Shown here one piece after another: positions 11,460-21,647 of a stretch of 51,995 nucleotides of DNA. A program made the translations under genes and the position numbers. The number at the start of each line of letters is the position of its first letter. The stretch's first letter is position 1. The notes beneath the pieces were generated by a model. It searched no databases, was not told the origin of the DNA, and saw nothing but the letters and a program-made list of their open reading frames with translations. This DNA comes from Nymphaea colorata. Lineage: Eukaryota; Streptophyta; Magnoliopsida; Nymphaeales; Nymphaeaceae. The stretch lies in contig NW_022204745.1 in assembly GCF_008831285.2 (NCBI RefSeq), positions 1-51,995 on the forward strand. The letters run 5' to 3'.

Positions 11460-11573
11460 TTGTTAAGTCCTATGATACCAATTGGACCACAGAGATAGGT
11501 CAACATACAGTGATTTGATGACCAAGGGATATTGCACCGTGCTTCAACATATTAGGTTACCTATGATACCAAT
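11448..11573 (-). repeat. Scrambled junction with three PBS-like motifs
   Basis: GATACCAATTG occurs at 11452, again in TATGATACCAATTGG near 11471, and at the real LTR edge (11561-11575, CTATGATACCAATTG). Between the last two is foreign filler including CACCGTGCTTCAAC, a string otherwise found inside the LTR. This region replaces the deleted leader. The LTR-adjacent PBS here is mutated (CTATGATACCA for CTCTGATACCA). Confidence 0.65.
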
Positions 11574-13030
11574 TGTTAGGATCCCGACCCCAACGGTCCG
11601 ACCCAAGGAGTCGAGGTCCTACTGCCAAGATCGCCTCGAGGAATCTAGACCAAAAACCTAAACAAATAATACAAGGAACTACCCGGCCGAACAGGACCCC
11701 GGCGCAAACCCAATAGGACGTGATGAACAAGTAGGGGTAATCCCAAAAACCTAACTAAGTCAAAACCTACTACAAATAACTATGAGGGATGTGAGGCCGT
11801 ACAAGCGTGCGCGATACAAGAGTACTCTCGCAACTCACTCAATCCAAACCATCAAACCACACAACCACATCTATACGTAACAAACCACACCCAATACCCT
11901 AGGTAGGCTCGTCGATTAGCGGTCGTGTCTAGGCCAAGGGCCGTCGAGGTACCGCTGGAATCAACCAAGGCCGAAGCCGGGCTCAAGCAAATACGAAAGC
12001 AAATGCACCCGACCCGCGAAACTACAAGGGAGTGAGAGGGTGTTACCGGCCAAGCTAGTCTTGGCTGTCCGCAAGGAGGCCACGAGGTGAATCCCCAACC
12101 TCGGGCAATGCAGCAACAGTGAGGGAGATCTCCGGATGAGGAAGAAGCGGATTGGATCCCGCGAAGAGGTGGAAGCTACACCGGCAGTCTTCAAATTGTC
12201 GGCTATGGATGCCGGACGTGTTGCTGGAATACGGCCCTCCTGGCCGTGAGCAAGAGACAGCAGCTAGTGGTTAGCTACTGCTGGGATAGGTCCTCCTGGC
12301 CGTGCTGGGATCGCTGCTCCAAGAGGGTACCAGAACTTGAAGTGCCTCGCCGTGCGTAGGGGAGGACCTTCGGAAGGGCTGGGTTCGGTTTAGAACCCGG
12401 AAGAACCTAGCTACGGGAAAAGATAAGAGCTCGGTTTAGAGCTCGGGCAAACCTAGCTACGAGAGGGTCCGGTTAAGGGTGGCTGGCCAGGTCAAGGCGG
12501 ACTAAGGACTGGCTTAGGTTCAAATGCGGCTGGGATTGACTTGAATTAAGTCAAGACGCTAAGGCATAAGGAAGGTGCGGAAGAGAGGGGGCAGCTTGGG
12601 TCTAGCCGTGCAAGAGGTGGGTCCGAATCACTTAGGCAGCGTTGACCTTGGCTGCCTTAGGACCTAGGGCTACTTTCCAGAAATAGAGGAAAGGAGGGTC
12701 AAGGGCACGGGTGGCCAAAGTAGGAGAGGTCGACTTAGGGGGGTTGACCAAGGGATGTTGCGACAAGGACTTACCTAAATTAGGACAAGGGAGGTTACAG
12801 TAAGTCTATCTAAGGGGTGTTGACTTAAGCTGGTCAATGGTTCCTACGGGTATCGAAGTGGGTGAGGCCAGGTGGAGGCCACCTAACTAAGAAAGAGGGA
12901 GGTGAGAAGGACGCCAATTGCCAAAGTCAAGGGTTGGCGGGGAGAATCCTTCCTGCGGTAGAGGAGGAAAAGGGGGCTCAATTCTAAACTGAAATGAGAG
13001 CTAAGAGAGTTGCTAGAGAGAGACTAGCAA
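11574..13030 (-). repeat. LTR fragment, U5 part, minus orientation
   Basis: It begins at a normal LTR edge (TGTTAGGATCC on the plus strand) and stays collinear with other LTRs for about 1.46 kb. It then stops at ACTAGCAA and jumps to opposite-strand LTR sequence. It resembles the reverse complement of 28.3-29.5 kb more than LTR B. The U3 and most of the LTR are missing. Confidence 0.8.
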
Positions 13031-13434
13031 CACGTCCGGCGTCCATAGCCTGCAATTTGAAGACTGCCGGTGTAGCTTCCACCTCTTCGCGTGATCCAAT
13101 CCACTTCTTCCTCATCCAGAGATCTCCCTCACTGTTGCTGCATTGCCCGAGGTTGGGGATTCACCTCGTGGCCTCCTTGCGGACAGCCAAGACTAGCTTG
13201 GCCGGTAACACCCTCTCACTCCCTTGTAGTTTCGCGGGTCGGGTGCATTTGCTTTCGTATTTGCTTGAGCCCGGCTTCGGCCTTGGTTGATTCCAGCGGT
13301 ACCTCGACGGCCCTTGGCCTAGACACGACCGCTAATCGACGAGCCTATCTAGGGTATTGGGTGTGGTTTGTTACGTATAGATGTGGTTGTGTGGTTTGAT
13401 GGTTTGGATTGAGTGAGTTGTGAGAGTACTCTTG
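13026..13434 (+). repeat. LTR fragment, plus orientation
   Basis: This is a reverse-complement copy of about 11815-12220, giving an inverted repeat with ~0.4-kb arms and a spacer of about 0.8 kb. It is entered through an AGCAA microhomology. It leaves through a TCTTG microhomology (13430-13434) into leader sequence. Confidence 0.8.
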
Positions 13435-14062
13435 ACTTCAAATTTTGTCAGTACTAAGAGGAGATAGTTATCTGACTATTCTGAAAATTTCAGCTCGTTT
13501 TGACCTCGGGAAGTCACTGAAACTACGTAATCTTCTGGCCGAACTGCTCCCGCGGACAGGTTCTGTCCGTTCAGGCTTTGAGCACGTTGCAGGGCCAAAA
13601 ACGTCGGGTTAAGGGCAGAATCTCTTCTGATGCCCTAAACAATTTTGTAGAACATATGATTACGAGTCCGTCCACAAATTTCAGGCAAAACCGACTTCGT
13701 TTGCCCCCTGAAATCGCTGATACACTGACGCTGACTGTTACAGACCAGAAAACCGCTGTTCGCCTAAGTCTGAAAACAAAATCCTGAAATCTGCTGAAAT
13801 CAAAAAGCTGGAAACTCTGTCTTCTACTGCCTTCGAATGCTGAATCTTCTATGCCAAGCGTGTGTAGAGTCCAGATGGAAACCTCAAGACGGCTCTGACA
13901 CCAATTGTTAGATTGGTATCAGTCGGTTGTTGGCGACTACTCCACAAGAAGCCGTCCAAATAATAGCTGGAAACCGCGACGTCTACTCCGTTGAAAGTAC
14001 TAACTTTTGAAATCTGTCGCTGTCTCTTCAACTTTAAACCCCAAGGCGGCTCTGATACCAAT
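13434..14062 (-). mobile_element. Internal leader fragment with PBS
   Basis: It is nearly identical to 21012-21647, the PBS-proximal end of the intact interior. It keeps the pseudo-PBS near 13892-13912 and the real PBS GGCTCTGATACCA at 14048-14060, 2 nt from the LTR. No ORF and no paired hairpins remain. Confidence 0.8.
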
Positions 14063-17000
14063 TGTTAGGATCCCGACCCCAACGGGCCGACCCAAGGAGT
14101 CGAGGTCCTACTGCCAAGATCGCCTCGAGGAATCTAGACCAAAATCCTAAACAAATTATACAAGGAACTACCCGGCCAGACAGGACCCCAGCGCAAACCG
14201 AATAGGACGTGATGAACAAGTAGGGGTAATCCCAAAAACCTAACTAAGTCAAAACCTACTACAGAAATCTATGAGGGATGTGAGGCCGTACAAGCGTGCG
14301 CGATACAAAAGTACTCTCGCAACTCACTCAATTCAAACCATCAAACCACAAACCATGCTATACGTAACAAACCACACCCAATACCCTAGGTAGGCTCGTC
14401 GATTAGCGGTCGTGTCTAGGCCAAGGGCCGTCGAGGTACCGCTGGAATCAACCAAGGCCAAAGCCGGGCTCAAGCAAATACGAAAGCAAATGCACCCGAC
14501 CCGCGAAACTACAAGGGATGAGAGGGCGTTACCAGCCAAGCTATTCTTGGCTTTCAGCAAGAAGGCCACGAGGTGAATCCCCACCTCGGGCAATGCAGCA
14601 ACCGTGAGGAAGAACTCCGGAGGAAGAGGGCTGCAGCTGGATCCGCGCAGCAAGGTAGAAGCTACACAGGGAATCTTCAAATGGCTGGCTAAGGACGCCG
14701 GGCGTGTTGCTGGAAAACGGCCCTCCTGGCCGTGAGCAAGAGGCAGCAGCTTGTGTCTAGCTACTGCTGGGATAGGCCCTCCTGGCCGTGTGGGGAACGC
14801 GGCAGCAAGTGAGGTGCCGAAGCTGGAAGGGTCCCGTTGTGCGTGGGGAGAACCTTCGGGCAAGGGAGGGTTCGGTCTAGAACCCGGGAGAACCTAGCTA
14901 CGGGTAGGAGGAGAGCTCGGTCTAGAGCTCGGGCAGACCTAGCTACGAGTGAGGTCCGGTTATGGATGGCTGGCTAGGTCGAGGTTTAGGTGGGTAAGTC
15001 AAGGCTTAAGGTCAGCTAGGACAAGGTTGACTAGGGACTGGCTTAGGATCAAATGCGGATGAGATTGACTTGAATTAAGTCAAGACTCTAAGGAAGAGGA
15101 AGGTGCGTGCGGAAGGTGCGGCTTGGGTCTAGCCGTGCAAGAGGTGGGTCCGAATCACTTAGGACCTTGGCTGCCTTAGGACCTAGGGCTACTTTCCAGA
15201 AATAGAGGAAAGGAGGTTCAAGGACGTGGGTCACCAAATGGGAGAGGTCGACCTAGAGAGGTTGACTAAGGGGTGACGCGTTAAGGGTTTGACTAAAGGG
15301 GAGCAAGGAAGGGACTCGGCTAAGATTTCCTAAAGGGTGTTGACTGATCTGGTCAAAGGCTACGGGTTGCCTAAGGTGGGCCCGTGACCAGGTACCTACG
15401 AAGAAGGAGGGAGGTTGAGAGGGCGCCAAGTGCCAAGGAGGCAAGGGAGTTGGCGCTACGTTCTTCCTTCCAAAATGGGAGGAAGCTGTCCGTGTGGTCT
15501 TCTTTCCTTAAGTTTTAAGGATAGATCCACACGTGGAGCAGTGCCAAGGAGGCAACTCGTGGCAAGGGGAAGAGCCACTAAGAAGAGACGCTAGAAGAGA
15601 GCTAGCGAAAAGGAAAGGGAATGAGTCTTTCCTAACGAGAGGAAAGGGAGGACGCGTGGCTGGCGTTAAGGGTAAGTTTCCAATTTGAAGCGCGTGGTTC
15701 TTCTTCTTCTCCTTTGCTCGGGCCAAGGGATACACAGGGTCAAGAGTTGGCTAAGCAAGGACTAAAGGGTAAGGTTGGCTACACTAAAGGGGAAAGCATG
15801 AGGTGGCAGGAGTTACACCTTATGCGAGAAGAATCTATGGACGGTGGGGCAAGGGAACGAGAGGGAGAAGCAAGACGAGGGTGGGTTCTAAGGATGACAA
15901 GTGGAATATGTGGGGCCTACAAAGAATTGGTTGACGAGGTGGAAGGAAGGAGCTGGCTCGGTTTAGGTGGGGTCATGATGAGGGAGCACGAGGTGGAAAG
16001 GGGCTTGGGTAAGATACCAAAAATGGAGGAGACGAAGTTGGCAATGGGTTTTGGTAAGTAGGAGGTGGCGCTACCTCAAGATTCCAACACAAAAGGAAAT
16101 TTGCGTGTGGTTTATAAGAAAGCGGTAGAACTTAGGCGATGGAGCAAGGAGAAGCGTGTGGGGTAGGCTGCTCGACAAGGAAGGAGGGACTAGCTGGTGA
16201 GGTGGCAGGAGCTGCAGGCTGGGATGACGACACGTGGCGACACCAATGGCTAAGATGAGAGGAAGGACTCGGTTGACTACAAGATTGGCAACAAAATTGG
16301 TAAGGAGATTGCGAGGAGAGGGATTTACCGGATTTGGGGGAATTCGATGGAGTCTTGGATGATTCTCGGCTGGGACCGAATCAACCAAGTGGGACAGGTG
16401 GCTAGGTAAATCTGGGAGGCTAAGGGGATGGCTGACACGTGGCTCACTCAAGGGCTAGGATTAAACAAAAGAGAGAAAGAATAGGACTTACCAAATGAAG
16501 ACCGGCGGCCAAGGAAGGTGCGAGCTAGCACCGGCGGCTAGGGTGATTTACCCTAGTGCGCTCCTCCAACAATGGACCAGAAAACCCTTGATTTGTAACT
16601 AAGCTTTTCCACGATCAGGGGCAGATTAGTCCACACCGGAATTAGCCAAAAGCTGGCCGGAATCAACAGAAAGTTCACCGGATTTGCTGAATTCAGGCCT
16701 AGCCTAAAACATGCGATTAATCAACCGGATGAAGCTCGTTTTCCACTATTTGATTCCTCTTGATGGGGCGTCTTCTTCTTTGTAATCTTTTCTTTGTTTT
16801 GACGCCTTTTGACGCACTTTGCAAGCCCTTTTTGCTTGCTGGATTTGTGCATCCGTTTTGCTCAAAACGGAGGCAACCAAGCGCTCTTGTGAGGACGCTC
16901 TTTGGGAACCTTCGTGCTTAGCGTGAGGGGAAGAACTTCAAGAATGCCAAGGAGTTCTTGAGACGCGTAAGCTGGAATTTGGTGCTGTTTTCTGCCATGG

Positions 17001-18260
17001 GATGAGAGCTCAAACTCTCGGGTGTGCACCGAGGGAATGAAATCCACCTTTTAACCGAATACAATATCAAATCCGAGCAACGTGTTGCTCACCAACTCTT
17101 CTTGTTTTCTCTAGTACTAACCTTTTTCTCTCGCTATTTTGATGTCTTTTGCTGCTGCTACCAGGTCGCCCAAGTTGCTGCAGCCTTCCCGGGATGAAGA
17201 CAGCCTCACGACCTTCTTTGTGTTTGAGAAGGAAGGCACCGTGCTTCAACAAAATGCTCGTGGGGTATTCTTCGTGGTCCGTTGGAGACGCCGCGCGCCG
17301 GAGCTTGCTGCTATCCTTAGCCCGTGATCCTTAGGTCGAGGGGAAGAGGAAGAAACCAGAAAACAAGGACGAGTGGAAGAGGGAGAGCTTCGGTTGACAA
17401 GAGGGCTGAAGACGATGCAGATCTTCACCATGGGATTCGAAAGGTAGATGACGCCAAGAGAGATGACGCTAGGCTAGGAGATACCTTGAGGACGAGTGGA
17501 GGAGAAGAGGCTGCGCCATGGATGAGGACGGACGCCAAGGAGAGAAGGGAGACCACCGCGGGAGAGGGGTGAGCCAAGGGGAGTACGAGAGAGAGAAAGG
17601 GCATTCCGCCCAACACAATTCCTCAATTCATTTTCCTTATTCAAAAGCATAACAATTACATGAATTCAATCACTTAAATAACTTCCTAATCAACTCGGTT
17701 CACATTCCGAACCGGTTCAGTAAAGAATCAAAACAAAAACGGAACTCAATTGGATCTAAAAAACGGAGCTCCAAAGAAATCCAAAAACGGAACTCAATGG
17801 GGTCCAAAAACGGAACTCTATGGGATCCAAAAACGAGCTCCAAAAAATCAATCCTAATGGACGCTATCCGTCCAAATAAAATGGTCCGTGGATCATTTGG
17901 ATCCACTTGCTTGGGCGCATGGTTGAGCTTGGACCGGCTCAACCCCCTTTTGCCTAGGTTCGACCTAGACTACCTCGTGTGAACTTGGGTTAGGACTCGA
18001 CCATAGGTTAGACCAATCAAGTTCGGGAAAGTCCTAAAAACGGATCAAAGCCACCTTGAGGTTTAATCCAATTTCGCTCACGCTTGGCCGTTGTTGCTCC
18101 GCCCGCTCTGCCCACTGCAAGAACTCCAAGCTGTATAGTTTCCTCCGTGGCTGGCCTAGCTGCCTTGCTGGACTCACGTCCAGCCCTTACGAGCCTAGTC
18201 GGACCCGGCTTGGCCCTTGGTTCAGCCCTTACAAGCCGGCTGGATTTTTGGCTCGTAACA
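14063..18260 (-). repeat. LTR C, full length (4,198 bp)
   Basis: Both edges are intact (TGTTAGG at 14063; GCTCGTAACA ending at 18260). It is almost identical to LTR D (21648-25814), with only scattered single-base and 1-2-bp indel differences in the stretches I compared. This suggests either one young insertion flanked by these two LTRs or a recent unequal exchange. The splice-donor-like site is at 16490-16491 and a CTAGGG/CCCTAG hairpin at 16538-16556. Confidence 0.9.
17672..17842 (-). promoter_or_regulatory. LTR C U3: TATA-like box plus short repeat block
   Basis: The TATA-like box is at 17672-17681. The repeat block (17733-17842) is shorter than in LTR A or B, and two of its units carry a TCTAAAAAACGG or AAAGAAATCC variant. 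Confidence 0.5.
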
Positions 18261-20633
18261 GATCCACCCTCCTTAAAATGAGCTTGTCCCCAAGCTCTTG
18301 CTTTACCTTTTCCAGGATGGGTCTGAATACCACGCGCTACCCACATAAATTTTTCCTTCGGTCCATAGTCCCGGGTAGTACCGCAAGGGAGTTCCTCTGG
18401 TTGAGGAAACTTCCTCTCGGCCCTTTCTGAAAATCCCGAGTAAAGACCCGAGTTGTCCTACTCATTGTTTCCTGACGTAACCTTTCAGGGCCGTAGTCTC
18501 TAGGCAGCTGCCCGATGTGAAGCCTTTGCTGCCCTTGCAGCTGTTTGCTTCCGCTTCTGCTCGTTTTCAATGTGGTGGTCTGCCCGTGGTTCTGCGATTG
18601 CCAAGTGTTGCTGCTCACTGGGACAGGCCACTGCGCTTCTGCTGCGCGCTCACTATAGTCGGGGCCTAGTAATAAGCCTGACATGTTCGGATTAAGGGAG
18701 TTATGAGGGTCCCTTAATTCCCGACTACAGTTTGGAGAGTCTGGAAATTGGTATGCTCTCCAACGCTCTGGGTAGAGTTTTTCAATGTAGTTTCCCAGAG
18801 TTGACAAGTTGTGTTGCCGACCACCTTTCCTAGACTGTATCTGACGCTGGGAAGAGGCGAAGGTGGTCACTGTGTACTGCTCACCGGCTGCTCCTAAATC
18901 TGTCATCTTAAGGCCATGACGTTCCTCAACAACATTCTCGCTTTCCTCTTCAGACTTGGGGAGGATTCCGTCTATTTCTGCTAGGAGCTCTTCTTCAAAT
19001 TGCTCCCGGATGTTAAGCGGTTTGGTTCGTTGCTTACACCCGGGTTTAGAACCCTTTTTGTTTCTCTTAGAGGCGGCAACTACCTCTTTTCCTTCTTGGT
19101 GCTGAACAAGAGAGGGTCTCTTGTCTTGGGCTCTAACTACTTTGGCGTTTTGACTTGCCAATTCTTGAGTCGCCCCTTGTTGGAGTTTCATACGTGCACT
19201 TTTGGGAGACTCAAAGAACTCGTGATCCATACCACCCTCCTTAGGTTGGTTCATAAGGATGCTAGGAGGTGGTAACAACCCTTTGCTGCCCGTGGCTGGC
19301 TGCCCCATTGTTTCTATCTTTGTTTACTCACGGGTTTCTTGATTCCATGGCTCATCTGCCCATCTAAAAGGTGATGCTAGGGTGAAGATTTCTTCTTTGC
19401 TTTGCATCGACATCACTTTAGGACTTGCCTCAGGCGTTAGTTCTTCAAGAGGTGTCGCCCTACTATCAGCTTGTGTTAGGCTAGATGAGCACTCTTCGTT
19501 TGAGTTTGGACACGTACTATTAGTTTCCCTTAATTTCTCTTGTTCTGTCGTCTTGGAAGGTTCAGGTAAGGGAAGTAGTCCTTCGTAAATGCCATTGGAG
19601 TGCTTTGTGTCTCTCCGTCTGACCGACTCGTTCTGCTGGTTGGGCCTTTGGTTCCCATTTGATGCTCAGGTTGAACCCATTCCAAAGGCCGTATAGCACT
19701 GATTGTCTTGGCTGGGCCAAGTATGCCTTTAGTATCCTTAGACGTGATACTCGTGCTGCTACTAGGGATAACGCTAGGAGGGGCTCCAAGTATCCCTTTT
19801 TCTGAAATTTCAGTCCTTGCACGTTCTGAAGGCTTGAGGGCGCCGATATTGGCACACTCCCGACTTGGCACTTCTATCTCTTCATCGCTTGAAGAATCCG
19901 TGCTACTATCATCTTCGGTTTCAGACGAAGTCTCTTCTTCGCTTTCTAATTCGTACTCTTTTGGCACTATTTTCTTAGGTGTCTTTGGAGAAGGGGAGGA
20001 CTTTTCATCCTCACTAGACGAATCTGATTCAGTTTCAGATTCTGTAGTAAGCTCAGTCCGTCTATTATCGCTGGCTATTTTCTTGTTTCTGATCGCCTCT
20101 CTGTGATCCATCCTGGCGAGCATGGCGTTCATCTTGTTGAGCACTTCGTCCCACGTAAGAGACCTTGTGCTTTGGTCATTCTGCTCATCTTCGCCGCTGG
20201 ACTCATAATGATATTCTTTTTGCTTCTCGGTCACGGGGGAGAGTCTTTCTTCTAGCACTAAGCGGAATTTTGAGAACCCCACTTGGATAACTTCTCCATG
20301 ATAGATTGGCGCCCAATCTCGATGTTCTACTTCGTATCCAGCCACAATAAGTCTACCCGTGTAAGTGATTTTGGCTATCCACATTTCTTGGGTGTCCTTA
20401 TGTATGGCCAACTCAAGGTGACGCCCTTTTATGCTAGGGTGTCGGAGTATCATGTCACACTCGGGATTACTGCCGACTTGGACATAAGTCCACTTTGGAG
20501 CTTGATCCCTAGTATGTCCATGGATCAACGTATCTTCACGAATACAAATGCCATTCTCGTAGGTGCTAAGGAGTATGTCCATTTCTGCTCTACTAGACGA
20601 GCACCTCATTCCGTCTTCTACACTATCAAGCAA
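18017..20633 (-). pseudogene. FHA-like retrotransposon ORF, copy C, full length but disabled
   Basis: The start is the ATG at 20631-20633; the same start (MLDSxEDGMRCSS) is used in copies E and F. Residues ~47-129 look like an FHA domain: VGSNPECDMILRHPS, then GRH, then IYHGEVIQVG. Residues ~150-200 are helical and charged, ~205-265 are Ser/Asp/Glu-rich, and two KGILG motifs follow. The basic C-terminal half includes REQFEEELLAEIDGILP, SGLLLGPDYS and LPRDYGPE. It is broken by a 1-bp deletion near 19668, a TAA at 19324-19326 (Gln in copy F) and a 1-bp deletion near 18373. The 3' end lies 244 bp inside the LTR. The function is unknown. Confidence 0.8.
18261..18279 (-). other. Polypurine tract
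   Basis: This is the same 19-nt tract as at 9489. It directly borders LTR C. Confidence 0.75.
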
Positions 20634-20808
20634 ACTGCCAAATCAAATCCTACGCTACTGCTGAAACCAAAACACTAACACACTGCCACTCTTAAATAAA
20701 ATCCTATACTGCTGCGAAGAACCTGCTGTACTCAACTTTTCTGCCCGTTGTCTATCAGCCACACTTCTGCCCTGTGTGCGCTAAGGGAGGAGGAAACTGG
20801 TTCCGCCT

Positions 20809-20838
20809 GTCACCGTGCCCGCCTGGCACCTCGGTGAC
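20809..20838 (-). other. Leader stem-loop 1, copy C
   Basis: In element sense: GTCACCG, bulge AGG, TGCC, loop AGGCG, GGCA, CGGTGAC. Seven plus four base pairs are perfect. The design is identical to stem-loop 2 although the stem sequences differ. Confidence 0.75.
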
Positions 20839-20878
20839 TATCTCTTGCTCTCAGCGGGGCCTAAAGTGAGAGGCCTAA

Positions 20879-20906
20879 CTGTCGCATCCGCCTGATGCCT
20901 CGACAG
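20879..20906 (-). other. Leader stem-loop 2, copy C
   Basis: In element sense: CTGTCG, bulge AGG, CATC, loop AGGCG, GATG, CGACAG. Bulge and loop are the same as in stem-loop 1, 40 bp away. Confidence 0.75.
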
Positions 20907-21475
20907 CAACTTCGAGCTCAAGTACCCTAGGGTGGTGCGATGTGCACACCCTTAGTCCAGACAGTTTTAAGGCAGCCTAAGAACTTACGCACAGAAATAT
21001 CAAACGGTGGAGTCTTGACTTCAAATTTTGTCAGTACTAAGAGGAGATAGTTATCTGACTATGCTGAAAATTTCAGCTCGTTTTGACCTCGGGAAGTCAC
21101 TGAAACTACGTAATCTTCTGGCCGAACTGCTCCCGCGGACAGGTTCTGTCCGTTCAGGCTTTGAGCACGTTGCAGGGCCAAAAACGTCGGGTTAAGGGCA
21201 GAATCTCTTCTGATGCCCTAAACAACTTTTGTAGCACATATGATTACGAGTCCGTCCACCAAATTTCAGGCAAAACCGACTTCGTTTGCCCCCTGAAATC
21301 GCTGATACACTGACACTGACTGTTACAGACCAGAAAACCGCAGTTCGCCTAAGTCTGAAAACAAAATCCTGAAATCTGCTGAAATCAAAAAGCTGGAAAC
21401 TCTGTCTTCTACTGCCTTCGAATGCTGAATCTTCTATGCCAAGCGTGTGTAGAGTCCAGATGGAAACCTCAAGAC

Positions 21476-21496
21476 GGCTCTGACACCAATTGTTAG
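21476..21496 (-). repeat. Pseudo-PBS with LTR tip, copy C
   Basis: GGCTCTGACACCAATTGTTAG repeats the PBS, the 2-nt spacer and the first LTR bases 157 bp from the real PBS. It is followed by ATTGGTATC, forming an inverted repeat around TGTTAG. One base of the PBS part differs here (GACACC); copies E and F keep GATACC. Confidence 0.75.
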
Positions 21497-21632
21497 ATTG
21501 GTATCAGTCGGTTGTTGGCGACTACTCCACAAGAAGCCGTCCAAATAATAGCTGGAAACCGCGACGTCTACTCCGTTGAAAGTACTAACTTTTGAAATCT
21601 GTCGCTGTCTCTTCAACTTTAAACCCCAAGGC

Positions 21633-21645
21633 GGCTCTGATACCA
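21633..21645 (-). other. Primer-binding site (initiator tRNA-Met), copy C
   Basis: The reverse complement is TGGTATCAGAGCC, matching the last 13 nt of initiator tRNA-Met. It is 2 nt from the LTR edge at 21648. Confidence 0.85.
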
Positions 21646-21647
21646 AT

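Larger units (their letters stand above)
20634..21632 (-). other. Internal leader between PBS and ORF, copy C
   Basis: About 1 kb without a convincing ORF. It holds two matched stem-loops, a pseudo-PBS and a stretch (about 21013-21420) conserved in copies E and F. By position it corresponds to the packaging-signal region of retroelements. Confidence 0.7.

Noticed and set aside
18017-20633. Endogenous plant pararetrovirus
   Set aside because: Initiator-Met priming fits, but there are true LTRs with TGTTA/TAACA ends and a polypurine tract, and no reverse transcriptase, movement or coat protein frame.
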